A stretch of DNA of 64,000 bases from Halieaceae bacterium UBA5085. GTDB lineage: Bacteria; Pseudomonadota; Gammaproteobacteria; Pseudomonadales; Halieaceae. The notes under the pieces were generated by a model. It saw only the letters and a list, made by a program, of their open reading frames with translations, had not been told where the DNA came from and searched no databases. Below are positions 8,197 through 15,588 of the stretch, one piece after another (within the stretch, counting starts at the first letter, position 1; every line of letters starts with the position of its first letter). The stretch is from NCBI GenBank assembly GCA_002414665.1, contig DIAF01000015.1, positions 1 through 64,000 on the forward strand. The letters are read 5' to 3'. The position numbers and the translations under genes are program-made.

Positions 8197-9558
8197 CTAC
8201 TTCACGCCGTAGTGTGCCGCGGTTTCGTCCAGCGCCTGCAGCAGCTTTTCCACCAGCGTGTCGATCTCCGCCCGCTGACTGACCAGTGGCGGCGCCATGA
8301 TCATGGCATCGCCCGTCTGGCGCACCATCAGGCCATTGCTGTTGGCTCGATCGCGGCAGTACACAGCAGCCTGGCTGTCGGGCGCCAGGCGCTCCCGGGA
8401 GTGTTTGTCTCGCACCAGTTCCACGGCGGCGAACATGCCCCGGCCCCGTACCTGGCCGACGATGGGGTGATCCTGCAGGGTTTGCAGCTGGCTCTGGAAG
8501 TGCGGGGCGACCTGTTCCGCTGCCGTCTGGATGATGTTGGTCTCACGCAGTGTACGCAGGGTGGCAATGCCCGCGGCGCAGGATGCCGGGTGACCGGAGT
8601 AGGTAAGCCCGTGGGTGAATTCGCCGCCATGGGCCAGCAGCACATCAGCAATCTGGTCGCTGATCATGACGCCGCCCAGCGGGATATAGCCATTGGTGAT
8701 AGCCTTGGCGAAGGTCATCAGCTGCGGCCGAATGCCGTAGGTGTCGCTGCCAAACCATTGTCCGGTGCGGCCAAAGCCACAAATCACTTCGTCGGCGATC
8801 AGCAGGATGTCGCGCTCGTCGCAAATGCGCTGGATTTCGGGCCAGTAGGTATCTGGCGGCACAATCACACCCCCTGCGCCCTGTACCGGTTCGGCAATGA
8901 AGGCTGCGACATTCTCTTCACCCAGCTCGTCGATTTTCGCTTCCAGCTCGCGCGCCACCTTGATGCCGAACTCGTCTGGCGACAGGTCGCCGCCCTCGGT
9001 GAACCAGTGCGGCTGGTTGATATGGTGCACGTAGTTGAGTCCCCATACCTGCTGGTGCATGGCGCTCATGCCGCCCAGGGAGCCGGCGGCGATGGTAGAG
9101 CCGTGGTAGGCGTTCCTGCGGCTGATAAAGTGTTTTTTCTCCGGTTTGCCGAGCAGGTCGTAATAGCGATGCACCAGGCGGATATTGGTGTCGTTGGCCT
9201 CCGATCCGGAGTTCGTGAAAAAGACGTGGTTGAAGCGCTCCGGGGTGATCTCGACCAGGGCTATGGCCAGTTCAACGGCGGGCTGGTTGGAGCAGCGAAA
9301 AAAGTTGTTGTAGAAGGGCAGCTCCTGCAGCTGCCGATAGATGGCCTCCACGATCTGGTGCTGGCTGTAGCCCAGGTTGCAGCACCAGAGGCCGGACATG
9401 CCATCCAGCAGCTTGTTGCCGTCAGTGTCATAGATGTAGATATGCTCGGCGCGGTTGACGATGCGTCCACCACTCGCCGCGTAGTCACGCAGATCGGTGA
9501 ACGGGTGGAAGTGGTGCGAACGGTCGAGGTCTTTCAGGTTGGGAGCGTCGTTGTGCAT
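8197..9558 (-). CDS. spuC: Class III aminotransferase, putrescine-pyruvate type
   Basis: This is a PLP-dependent class III aminotransferase of 453 residues. The PLP lysine sits in T-F-A-K-A-I-T-N-G-Y, with the D-E-V-I-C-G-F-G-R-T-G cofactor element and the N-S-G-S-E-A-N-D-T phosphate-binding loop. The N-terminal H-F-H-P-F-T-D and the general pattern match the SpuC group, which transfers the amino group of putrescine or related polyamines to pyruvate. Its divergent neighbour is a gamma-glutamylpolyamine synthetase-like gene, which supports a polyamine role. The ATG at 9558 is preceded by AGGA about 9 bases away; the in-frame extension upstream lies in the divergent promoter region. The remaining polyamine genes (puuB/C/D or spuE-type transporters) are not in the window. 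Confidence 0.85.
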   Translation of the reverse strand: MHNDAPNLKDLDRSHHFHPFTDLRDYAASGGRIVNRAEHIYIYDTDGNKLLDGMSGLWCCNLGYSQHQIVEAIYRQLQELPFYNNFFRCSNQPAVELAIALVEITPERFNHVFFTNSGSEANDTNIRLVHRYYDLLGKPEKKHFISRRNAYHGSTIAAGSLGGMSAMHQQVWGLNYVHHINQPHWFTEGGDLSPDEFGIKVARELEAKIDELGEENVAAFIAEPVQGAGGVIVPPDTYWPEIQRICDERDILLIADEVICGFGRTGQWFGSDTYGIRPQLMTFAKAITNGYIPLGGVMISDQIADVLLAHGGEFTHGLTYSGHPASCAAGIATLRTLRETNIIQTAAEQVAPHFQSQLQTLQDHPIVGQVRGRGMFAAVELVRDKHSRERLAPDSQAAVYCRDRANSNGLMVRQTGDAMIMAPPLVSQRAEIDTLVEKLLQALDETAAHYGVK

Positions 9559-9673
9559 GCCGGCTGTCCTGTGTCTCTGCCCGGGCCCGGTATGGCCGCG
9601 CAGGCGTGGAGCGTAGTTTAATGTAGAGTAGGTCAAGTGTGGCACAGGGCCACAGCGAATCCACTACCCCCAC

Positions 9674-9698
9674 CCGGTGTTTTTGCCGGGGACACCGG
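9674..9698. promoter_or_regulatory. Inverted repeat in the divergent polyamine promoter region
   Basis: CCGGTGT (9674-9680) and ACACCGG (9692-9698) form 7-bp arms around an 11-base spacer between the two divergent polyamine genes. It could be a regulator-binding site or an RNA hairpin in the leader of the synthetase gene. The GC-rich context makes chance possible. Confidence 0.3.
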
Positions 9699-9751
9699 CC
9701 GGGCGAGCCTGATGGCTGGGCCGGGTTGCAGCACACAGGAAAACCAGCACG

Positions 9752-11101
9752 ATGGACAATTCGCAGCAGCACCTGCAGGACTTTTTGCAGGGCAACCCGG
9801 ATATCGAAGTGTTTGAAGTCATGCTGCCGGATCTCGGTGGCGGCATGCGCGGCAAATGGATAAACCGGGACAAGATCCACAAGGTGATCGCAGGCGAGTT
9901 GAAGCTGCCTGCCAGCTCCGTGGCCTTCGATGCCTGGGGACGTGATATCGAGGCCTGGATCGCCGCGGGCGGGGATGGCGATGGTTTCTGCGAGGCGGAC
10001 GTCGGCACGCTGGCGCGAGTACCCTGGATGGCGCGGCCCACCGGCCAGGTGTTGATGTCCATGCGCGAGGCCGATGGCAGCCCCGGCGCCCTGGATGCCC
10101 GGTTCATCCTGCGGAATATTCTGCAACGGTTCGCGCAACGAGGGTTGACGCCGGTGCTGGCGACGGAGATGGAGTTTTACCTGCTCGGCTCCGGGAGCGA
10201 CAGTCTCGGGCGGCCGCAGCACACCCAGTCGGACCGGGTGGGCGGTCAGCTGCATGCCGGGCAAACCTATGGCCTGGACACCATGGCGGACGTGGCGCCG
10301 CTGATGCACGCCATACGCGACGCCTGCACGTTGCAGCAGCTGCCGGTGGATACCCTGATCAAGGAAGGCGCGCCGTCGCAGTATGAAATCAACCTGCTGC
10401 ATTGTGCGGATGCCCTGAGGGCCTGTGATCAGGCGGTGATGCTGCAGCGCCTGATCCAGGGGGTGGCCCGCAGCCATAATCTGCGTGCGACGTTCATGGC
10501 GAAACCGTTCGGCGACCTCGCCGGCAACGGCATGCATGTGCATTGCAGTGTGCTGGATACTGCCGGCAATAACATCTTCGACGATGGTACTGCTGCCGGC
10601 ACGCCCCTGCTGCGCCAGGCCATAGCGGGCTGTCTGGCTACCATGAAGGACTGCATGCTGCTGTTTGCGCCGCACCTGAATTCCTACCGCCGGTTCCGTC
10701 GCGGCACCCATGCGCCCGAGGCCCCCTGCTGGGGTTATGAGAACCGCACGGTGTCGGTGCGGGTGCCGGCGGATCAACCCGCTGCCACGCGCATTGAGCA
10801 TCGTCTTGCCGGTGCCGATGCGCACCCGCATCTGGTCGTGGCAGCGATACTCGCCGGCATGCTGCATGGACTGGAACATGCGCTGCAGCCGCCACCGCCC
10901 GTTGCGGGCAATGCGTATGACCAGGTGCCGCGGACACTGCCTCGGTACTGGCCGGAGGCCGTGGCGCGCTTCCGCACCTCAGGGTTTATCGCGGAGTACT
11001 TCGGCGCCGAGTTCCAGCGCGTGTTCACCCTCATGAAAGAGCAGGAAATGCAGGAGTTTGACCGCCATGTCACCCCGCTTGAGTATGACACCTCGCTGTA
11101 G
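9752..11101 (+). CDS. puuA: Gamma-glutamylputrescine synthetase-like (glutamine synthetase family)
   Basis: This 449-residue glutamine-synthetase-fold protein probably joins glutamate to a polyamine using ATP in the cytoplasm, the first step of the gamma-glutamylated putrescine pathway. It has the short N-terminal beta-grasp domain, then T-E-M-E-F-Y-L (metal-binding glutamates), then N-G-M-H-V-H-C-S (metal-binding histidine) and N-R-T-V-S-V-R-V. The length fits PuuA/SpuI (about 450-470), and it lacks the C-terminal adenylylation tyrosine loop of GlnA. The ATG at 9752 follows AGGA at a normal distance. It is divergent from the spuC-type aminotransferase with 193 bases between, so shared control is likely. 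The exact amine cannot be read from the sequence. Confidence 0.82.
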   Translation: MDNSQQHLQDFLQGNPDIEVFEVMLPDLGGGMRGKWINRDKIHKVIAGELKLPASSVAFDAWGRDIEAWIAAGGDGDGFCEADVGTLARVPWMARPTGQVLMSMREADGSPGALDARFILRNILQRFAQRGLTPVLATEMEFYLLGSGSDSLGRPQHTQSDRVGGQLHAGQTYGLDTMADVAPLMHAIRDACTLQQLPVDTLIKEGAPSQYEINLLHCADALRACDQAVMLQRLIQGVARSHNLRATFMAKPFGDLAGNGMHVHCSVLDTAGNNIFDDGTAAGTPLLRQAIAGCLATMKDCMLLFAPHLNSYRRFRRGTHAPEAPCWGYENRTVSVRVPADQPAATRIEHRLAGADAHPHLVVAAILAGMLHGLEHALQPPPPVAGNAYDQVPRTLPRYWPEAVARFRTSGFIAEYFGAEFQRVFTLMKEQEMQEFDRHVTPLEYDTSL

Positions 11102-11145
11102 AGCGCGATTTTCATCAGATAAAAGTGAATCAGACTTTCCTAAAA

Positions 11146-11177
11146 TTCGAATAGATCGAAGGTAACGCAGTCGTTAC
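11146..11177 (+). promoter_or_regulatory. Two adjacent inverted repeats upstream of the carbonic anhydrase gene
   Basis: TTCGA-ATAGA-TCGAA (11146-11160) and GTAACG-CAGT-CGTTAC (11162-11177) are perfect palindromes with 5- and 6-bp arms. They lie one base apart and 38-69 bases before the start codon at 11215. The surrounding AT-rich 100 bases contrast with the GC-rich neighbours, as expected of a regulated promoter. No regulator is identified. Confidence 0.45.
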
Positions 11178-11214
11178 GCTATGTCGACTGATATTTTGCA
11201 GGAAGGAGTGATTC

Positions 11215-11925
11215 ATGAAGGCCCTGAAGACATTTTCCCAAGCACTGGCAATGGCTGCCGCTGTTGGCGTAGTTGCTCCTGTAGCGTATTCACTGGAGGC
11301 GCCGATCACGCAAACGGCGATCACCCAGGCGGCGCTCGCCCCGGCGGACGCTGTGGCAATGCTGAAAGCCGGCAACGAGCGCTTCGTCTCGGGCGACATG
11401 CTCAAGCGCGACCTCCCCGGGCAGGTAGATGCAACCGCGGCTGGTCAGTACCCGCACTCCATTGTGCTGGGTTGCATTGACTCCCGGGTACCGCCGGAGT
11501 TGGTGTTTGACCAGGGCCTGGGCGATATTTTCAGCCCGCGCATCGCAGGAAATGTGGTAACCCCTGAACTGCTGGGCAGCATGGAGTTCGCGGCGGCCGT
11601 TGCCGGCTCCAAGGCAATTGTGGTGCTGGGCCACACGGCGTGCGGCGCGGTAAAGGGTGCCTGTGATGGCGTGGAAATGGGTAACCTGACCAGCAACCTC
11701 GCGCACATCCACGAGGCGGTGGAAGCGGTGCCAACGGCCAGCGGCCCACGTGATTCCAGCAATACCGAGTGGGTCAATCAGGTGGCTGAGAAAAACGTGT
11801 CCCTGACGGTGGCGAAAATCCTCCGCGACAGTCCGGTCCTCAAAGGGCTGGTTGACCAGGGCAAGCTGACCGTGGTTGGCGCCATGTATGACGTGGCCAC
11901 CGGTGAGGTCGATTTTCTCGACTGA
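11215..11925 (+). CDS. Exported beta-carbonic anhydrase
   Basis: This enzyme interconverts CO2 and bicarbonate. The zinc-binding C-x-D-x-R motif is present as L-G-C-I-D-S-R-V-P-P-E and the second ligand pair as G-H-T-A-C-G-A. G-D-I-F-S-P-R-I-A-G-N beyond the first motif also fits beta-class enzymes. The first ~26 residues (M-K-A-L-K-T-F-S-Q-A-L-A..., hydrophobic core, A-Y-S) form a Sec signal peptide, which places the enzyme in the periplasm. The start has a strong AAGGAG ribosome site. The gene appears monocistronic: an imperfect promoter with two palindromes lies upstream, and a strong hairpin follows the stop. Periplasmic beta-class enzymes are less common than cytoplasmic ones and usually supply bicarbonate or aid pH control. 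Confidence 0.93.
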   Translation: MKALKTFSQALAMAAAVGVVAPVAYSLEAPITQTAITQAALAPADAVAMLKAGNERFVSGDMLKRDLPGQVDATAAGQYPHSIVLGCIDSRVPPELVFDQGLGDIFSPRIAGNVVTPELLGSMEFAAAVAGSKAIVVLGHTACGAVKGACDGVEMGNLTSNLAHIHEAVEAVPTASGPRDSSNTEWVNQVAEKNVSLTVAKILRDSPVLKGLVDQGKLTVVGAMYDVATGEVDFLD

Positions 11926-11940
11926 AGCATGCCTGATACC

Positions 11941-11966
11941 GCAGGCGCGCCCGTTGGTGCGCCTGC
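11941..11966 (+). terminator. Hairpin after the carbonic anhydrase gene
   Basis: GCAGGCGC and GCGCCTGC form an 8-bp perfect GC-rich stem with a 10-base loop, starting 16 bases after the stop codon. No T-run follows, so it may end transcription only partially or stabilise the mRNA 3' end. Confidence 0.45.
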
Positions 11967-12116
11967 TCACTGATACCACCCCTCCCGGTTTACCTGTACT
12001 TCTCTCTCCGTCATGCCTCTTGCACGGAACGCGTCTTCGGACACCGCAGGCAGCGCTTTGTCGATGTGCCCGGGGCTGCTATCGTAGGCGCCCACAAGCA
12101 GCTTAAGGGGCGTCCC

Positions 12117-12280
12117 ATGGCACAGGAAAAGCGCTGGCAGCGACTCAATTGGGAAGATCCGTTGAATATCCAGTAATGCGCCACATGGTGAATCTGGAAG
12201 TCGTAAACACCTGCGAGAGCACCCATGACGTGCATGCGCTGATACTCGGGCGCAGCCAGACCGACATTCCCGCTTTCTGA
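12117..12280 (+). pseudogene. gcdH: Glutaryl-CoA dehydrogenase remnant with internal deletion
   Basis: The 397-base gap between the carbonic anhydrase and the hydrolase holds the two ends of a lost acyl-CoA dehydrogenase gene. At 12117 an ATG with an AAGGGG ribosome site 6 bases upstream begins 19 codons that include R-L-N-W-E-D-P-L, the N-terminal signature of glutaryl-CoA dehydrogenase. A stop (TAA, 12174-12176) follows. In another frame, 12176-12280 encodes M-R-H-M-V-N-L-E-V-V-N-T followed by T-H-D-V-H-A-L-I-L-G-R and ends P-A-F-stop. That matches the C-terminal end of the same enzyme, including the glutamate position of the Y-E-G-T catalytic motif (here C-E-S-T). About 330 middle codons are missing, so the remnant cannot be functional. 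The genuine enzyme decarboxylates glutaryl-CoA in lysine and aromatic breakdown. The remaining bases of this gap (11967-12116) hold no gene I can identify. Confidence 0.85.
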
Positions 12281-12322
12281 AGGCGGCACTACTCTCGCCA
12301 GACAACAGGTACTGATGATCGA

Positions 12323-13471
12323 ATGAAAACCTTACTGAAATTCCTGCTCATGTTCTCGCTGCTGGTTGCTGTGGGGTTGTGGGTGCTGGCCACGGGCAAG
12401 CAGCCCGAGCCCTTCGTGCCCGGCACCGAAAGTGCTGCACGGCTGCAGCCGGGTCCCTTGACTGTGGTGAAGGTGGAGCGTGACTACGTGGATGTCTCGC
12501 GCCGCACAGACGCCAATGGCGACTATCCCGGTGCCGCCGACCGCCGGTTGGAAACCACCCTCTGGTATCCCCAGAACAGGGAGTCGGCGCCTTATCCCCT
12601 GCTGGTCTACAGCCACGGTTTTTCCTCCTCGCGACAGGAGGCAGAGTCCCTGGCGGCGTACCTCGCGAGCCACGGCTACATTGTCATCGCACCGACCTAT
12701 CCGCTGACCAACCTGCGCGCCCCGGGCGGCCCACGCGTGCAGGATGTCGTCAACCAGCCCGCCGATGTGAGCTTCCTGATCGACGAGCTGCTGGCGGCAT
12801 CAGAGACGCCGGGAAATGCGCTGTACCAGCAGCTTGATCCGGAGAGGATTGGCGCGCTCGGGCTTTCGCTGGGTGGCCTGACCTCCACGCTGGTGGCCTT
12901 CCACCCGGACATGCGCGATCCTCGTATTTCTGCCGCTCTGTCCATTGCCGGCCCCACCTTCGTATTTACTGACGTGTTCTATCGCCATCACCCGCTGCCA
13001 TTTCTGATGCTGGCGGGTGATATTGACGCCATTGTGCCTTGGCAGGACAACGCAAAGCCGGTACCGGAACAGGTGCCTGACGGCGAGCTGGTTACGCTGC
13101 GCGGCGCTTCCCACGCAGGTTTTGCCGACCCCGCGGCTGTCATGCGCTGGCTTTCCAACCCGGACGCGGTGGGCTGCTGGATCGTGCAACGATCAATGGC
13201 GGGTGCGGAAGAAGAGCCATGGTTCGACCTTATCGGGCCACCGGAAATGGGTATCAATTACGGTGCGGAATCGGCGCTGTGCACGATGGACCCCCTGCCG
13301 GAGGCGATGAACCCGCTGCGCCAGCAGATGCTCACGCGGGTCGTGGTGGGCGGTTTCTTTGATCGACAGTTCTCACGCTCCGCCGCAACGCGCGCCGCCG
13401 CTGAGCGCTACCTTAGCGAGGTCCTTGCCGATGAGCTGATGGAAGCGACCTATGTGCGCGCCACTGACTGA
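12323..13471 (+). CDS. Secreted or membrane-anchored alpha/beta hydrolase (PAF-acetylhydrolase/dienelactone-hydrolase-like)
   Basis: The 382-residue product has an N-terminal hydrophobic segment (residues 5-24), which is a signal peptide or an uncleaved anchor. An alpha/beta-hydrolase core follows. V-Y-S-H-G-F-S-S-S supplies the oxyanion region, G-L-S-L-G-G is the nucleophile elbow (G-x-S-x-G), L-A-G-D-I-D-A-I-V holds the acid, and G-A-S-H-A-G-F the catalytic histidine. The L-W-Y-P-Q-N start of the domain resembles platelet-activating-factor acetylhydrolase-like proteins, which cleave short acyl esters. It starts 42 bases after the gcdH remnant and ends 5 bases before a convergent gene. The substrate is unknown. 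Confidence 0.8.
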   Translation: MKTLLKFLLMFSLLVAVGLWVLATGKQPEPFVPGTESAARLQPGPLTVVKVERDYVDVSRRTDANGDYPGAADRRLETTLWYPQNRESAPYPLLVYSHGFSSSRQEAESLAAYLASHGYIVIAPTYPLTNLRAPGGPRVQDVVNQPADVSFLIDELLAASETPGNALYQQLDPERIGALGLSLGGLTSTLVAFHPDMRDPRISAALSIAGPTFVFTDVFYRHHPLPFLMLAGDIDAIVPWQDNAKPVPEQVPDGELVTLRGASHAGFADPAAVMRWLSNPDAVGCWIVQRSMAGAEEEPWFDLIGPPEMGINYGAESALCTMDPLPEAMNPLRQQMLTRVVVGGFFDRQFSRSAATRAAAERYLSEVLADELMEATYVRATD

Positions 13472-13476
13472 AGCCC

Positions 13477-14304
13477 TTACTGGGCGTCGGCGGTAAGGAC
13501 CTGGATCGGCTGCACCCTGGCCTTGCTGCCGCTTGGGTTCAGCTGGCGCGCCTCGTTTGCCATGGCGGCCAGCGCCGCCTGTCGGTTGCCCGGGGCAGGG
13601 TGTGTGCTGAGGAATTCCGGTGGCCGCTCGCCGCCGCCCACTGACCCCATTTTCTCCCACAGGGTGACCGCTGCATCCGGGTCGTAGCCGGCGCGCACGG
13701 CAATTTCCATGCCCAGATGGTCAGCTTCAAGTTCCGCGGTGCGGCTGTTGGGCAGCTCCAGCGCCAGTTTGGCGGCCATGGCGGCCCCTCCCATCGCGAC
13801 TGCTGGCCGATCGGACATGGCGCCGACGGCGACGACACCCAACGTGGTCGCCATGGCGCGGGACATGCGTTCCGCGGTGTGGTTGGCCAGTGCATGGGAG
13901 ATTTCATGGCCCATGATCTGGGCGAATTCCGCATCAGTCAGCTTGAGCTGTTCAAACAGGCCGGTGTATACCGCCATGCGGCCGCCCGCCATGCACCAGG
14001 CATTGACGGTTTTCGGGTCATCAATGACTGCGACGCTCCACTCCCAGTCTGCGGAACGCGGGTATTCCTGCATTGCCACGGTGACCAGCCTGCCGGTGAT
14101 TTCGGCGACGCGTTTTGCCAGCGCCTTGTCGCTGGACAGCTTGTTCTGCTTGTCGAGGTCGGAAACCGTGCTCAGATAGGCCGTGCGCGACTCCACGATA
14201 GCCGACTCAGGGGATATCAGCATGAACTGGGAGCGCCCCGTCGGGCTGGTGGCGCAGGCGGTCAGCAGGCAGGCCGCAGCGGCCGGAATGAGCAGTCGTT
14301 TCAT
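13477..14304 (-). CDS. M48-family metalloprotease, lipoprotein
   Basis: The N-terminus M-K-R-L-L...L-L-T-A-C is a type II signal with the lipid-attached cysteine at residue 17, so the 275-residue product should be anchored in the envelope facing the periplasm. The catalytic zinc site is H-E-I-S-H (H-E-x-x-H), and the third ligand glutamate lies in E-L-E-A-D-H-L-G. These are signatures of peptidase M48, of the LoiP/YcaL and BepA-N type, which act on outer-membrane and misfolded proteins. It lacks the C-terminal tetratricopeptide domain of BepA. A single-gene unit is likely because both flanking genes are convergent or separated. Confidence 0.9.
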   Translation of the reverse strand: MKRLLIPAAAACLLTACATSPTGRSQFMLISPESAIVESRTAYLSTVSDLDKQNKLSSDKALAKRVAEITGRLVTVAMQEYPRSADWEWSVAVIDDPKTVNAWCMAGGRMAVYTGLFEQLKLTDAEFAQIMGHEISHALANHTAERMSRAMATTLGVVAVGAMSDRPAVAMGGAAMAAKLALELPNSRTAELEADHLGMEIAVRAGYDPDAAVTLWEKMGSVGGGERPPEFLSTHPAPGNRQAALAAMANEARQLNPSGSKARVQPIQVLTADAQ

Positions 14305-14379
14305 GGGCGGGTCCCTCGCAGTGTGGCGGCCAGTGTAGCCGATTTCCGCGAGGGTTTTGACCCGCCGGGGGAGTGCCGG

Positions 14380-14394
14380 TTCCGCGCAGCGGAA
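14380..14394 (-). terminator. Short hairpin just after the Rieske oxygenase gene
   Basis: TTCCGC-GCA-GCGGAA lies 3 bases beyond the stop codon of the minus-strand oxygenase gene. The stem is 6 bp and the loop 3 bases, with no T-run following, so it is a weak terminator candidate. Confidence 0.35.
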
Positions 14395-14397
14395 GGT

Positions 14398-15486
14398 CTA
14401 GAAGGGCAGGCCGTCGTCGATCGAGTGGCCCGCTTCCTTCGGTGTGATCAGGCCCTGCGTGTAGTGTGTGCCGTTCACGTCCTTGCGAATCTCGGCAGCC
14501 TGCTCCGGCGTGGCGAAAAACTGTGAGTACCACTTGCGTCCTGTCTTGAACGGCCCATCTGTTTTCATCTGCATGATTTTCAGCGCGGGACGCTTGAACT
14601 TCCACACATTGAAGTCTGCGGCGAAGGCCTCCAGGGCGTTGGCCTGAAACTGTTTGGCTGCTGCCTTGTCGGCATCGCTGGCGGGTGATTCCGAGCCCCG
14701 GTAGAGCACAGCGTGCCAGGCCTTGACCCTGCCGTCGTCCACGGGTGTGTTGGCGATCAGCTCAAACATGACGGCGTCACCGAACACCTGCTTGGAAAGC
14801 AGTACGCCCGGCCCGGTATACCAGGTGGTGGTATATAGGTAGGTGTTGTAAAGCTGCATAGGACCGCCCTGGCGCTGGATATACACCTGGTCCCGGAGCT
14901 CGTTCTCGAAATACTCGCAGGGGGCACCGTGGGTTGGGCCCAGATGGCGGCAGTCTGCCATATTGTCGATGATTTCCTGCGGATGAATGTCCAGTTCGCC
15001 CAGGTGATCCAGTTCCCACTGCACCCACTGCGGATCATCCCACTGCTTGAGCAGGGGCGCGTCGTAGTCGGGTGCGCGTCCGTCCGGGTCGTACCAGGCC
15101 ATTACGCAGCCCATGCTGTCTACCACGGGGTAGGAGCGTATTGACGCCGATTTGGGGTAGGGGCCTTCGGAGTAGGGGATATCGTCCACATCGCCGTCGC
15201 AGCTGTAGCGCCAGCCGTGGTAGGGGCAGCGAATGGAGTCGCCTTCAATCTGCTTGCCGTTCTTCACGATCATGGCACTGGTGCTGGCGGTCAGGTGGGT
15301 GCCCATGTGCGCGCAGTAGGCATCCAGCAGCACGGGCTTGCCGCTTTCCCCACGATATAGCGCGAGATCCTGGCCGAAGAAGCGTACGGCCATGGGTCCC
15401 GCATCCAGTTCCTTGCTTTCCGCAACAATAAACCAGCCGCGGGGGAATGTGTTGGGTCCGAGATTGTAGTCAGCCGCTGTGGCCAT
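14398..15486 (-). CDS. Rieske non-heme iron oxygenase (KshA/Neverland-like)
   Basis: This is the terminal oxygenase of a two-component aromatic or steroid-ring hydroxylase, 362 residues and cytoplasmic. The Rieske 2Fe-2S ligands are C58-x-H60 and C87-x-x-H90 in C-P-Y-H-G-W. The mononuclear iron site is N-M-A-D-C-R-H-L-G-P-T-H (N-x2-D-x2-H-x4-H). Overall pattern and length are nearest to 3-ketosteroid 9-alpha-hydroxylase KshA and the cholesterol desaturase group. The spacing between the two Rieske pairs (26 residues) is longer than the roughly 17 usual in KshA. The ATG at 15486 follows a strong GGAGGT. It needs a ferredoxin reductase, and none is encoded nearby. Its actual substrate cannot be inferred from this alone. 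Confidence 0.85.
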   Translation of the reverse strand: MATAADYNLGPNTFPRGWFIVAESKELDAGPMAVRFFGQDLALYRGESGKPVLLDAYCAHMGTHLTASTSAMIVKNGKQIEGDSIRCPYHGWRYSCDGDVDDIPYSEGPYPKSASIRSYPVVDSMGCVMAWYDPDGRAPDYDAPLLKQWDDPQWVQWELDHLGELDIHPQEIIDNMADCRHLGPTHGAPCEYFENELRDQVYIQRQGGPMQLYNTYLYTTTWYTGPGVLLSKQVFGDAVMFELIANTPVDDGRVKAWHAVLYRGSESPASDADKAAAKQFQANALEAFAADFNVWKFKRPALKIMQMKTDGPFKTGRKWYSQFFATPEQAAEIRKDVNGTHYTQGLITPKEAGHSIDDGLPF

Positions 15487-15588
15487 GGTGGTGACCTCCG
15501 AGAATCGCTTGGTGTAGGGCAGTATAGCCCTCGCGGGCACAGGGGCTAGGGGCAGCCGCCCCGGTGAGTGCACGCGGTGCGGGTTGGC

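Noticed and set aside
8191..9621. A 476-codon plus-strand open frame opposite the class III aminotransferase.
   Set aside because: It is antisense to a gene with complete catalytic motifs, and its translation has no recognisable domain. High GC content gives long spurious frames on the opposite strand.
11967..12305. A minus-strand open frame of 112 codons in the gap before the hydrolase.
   Set aside because: Its upstream half is the reverse of the gcdH remnant. The last ~45 codons (ending N-R-E-G-W-Y-Q) look somewhat protein-like but I cannot match them to any family, so no gene is called.
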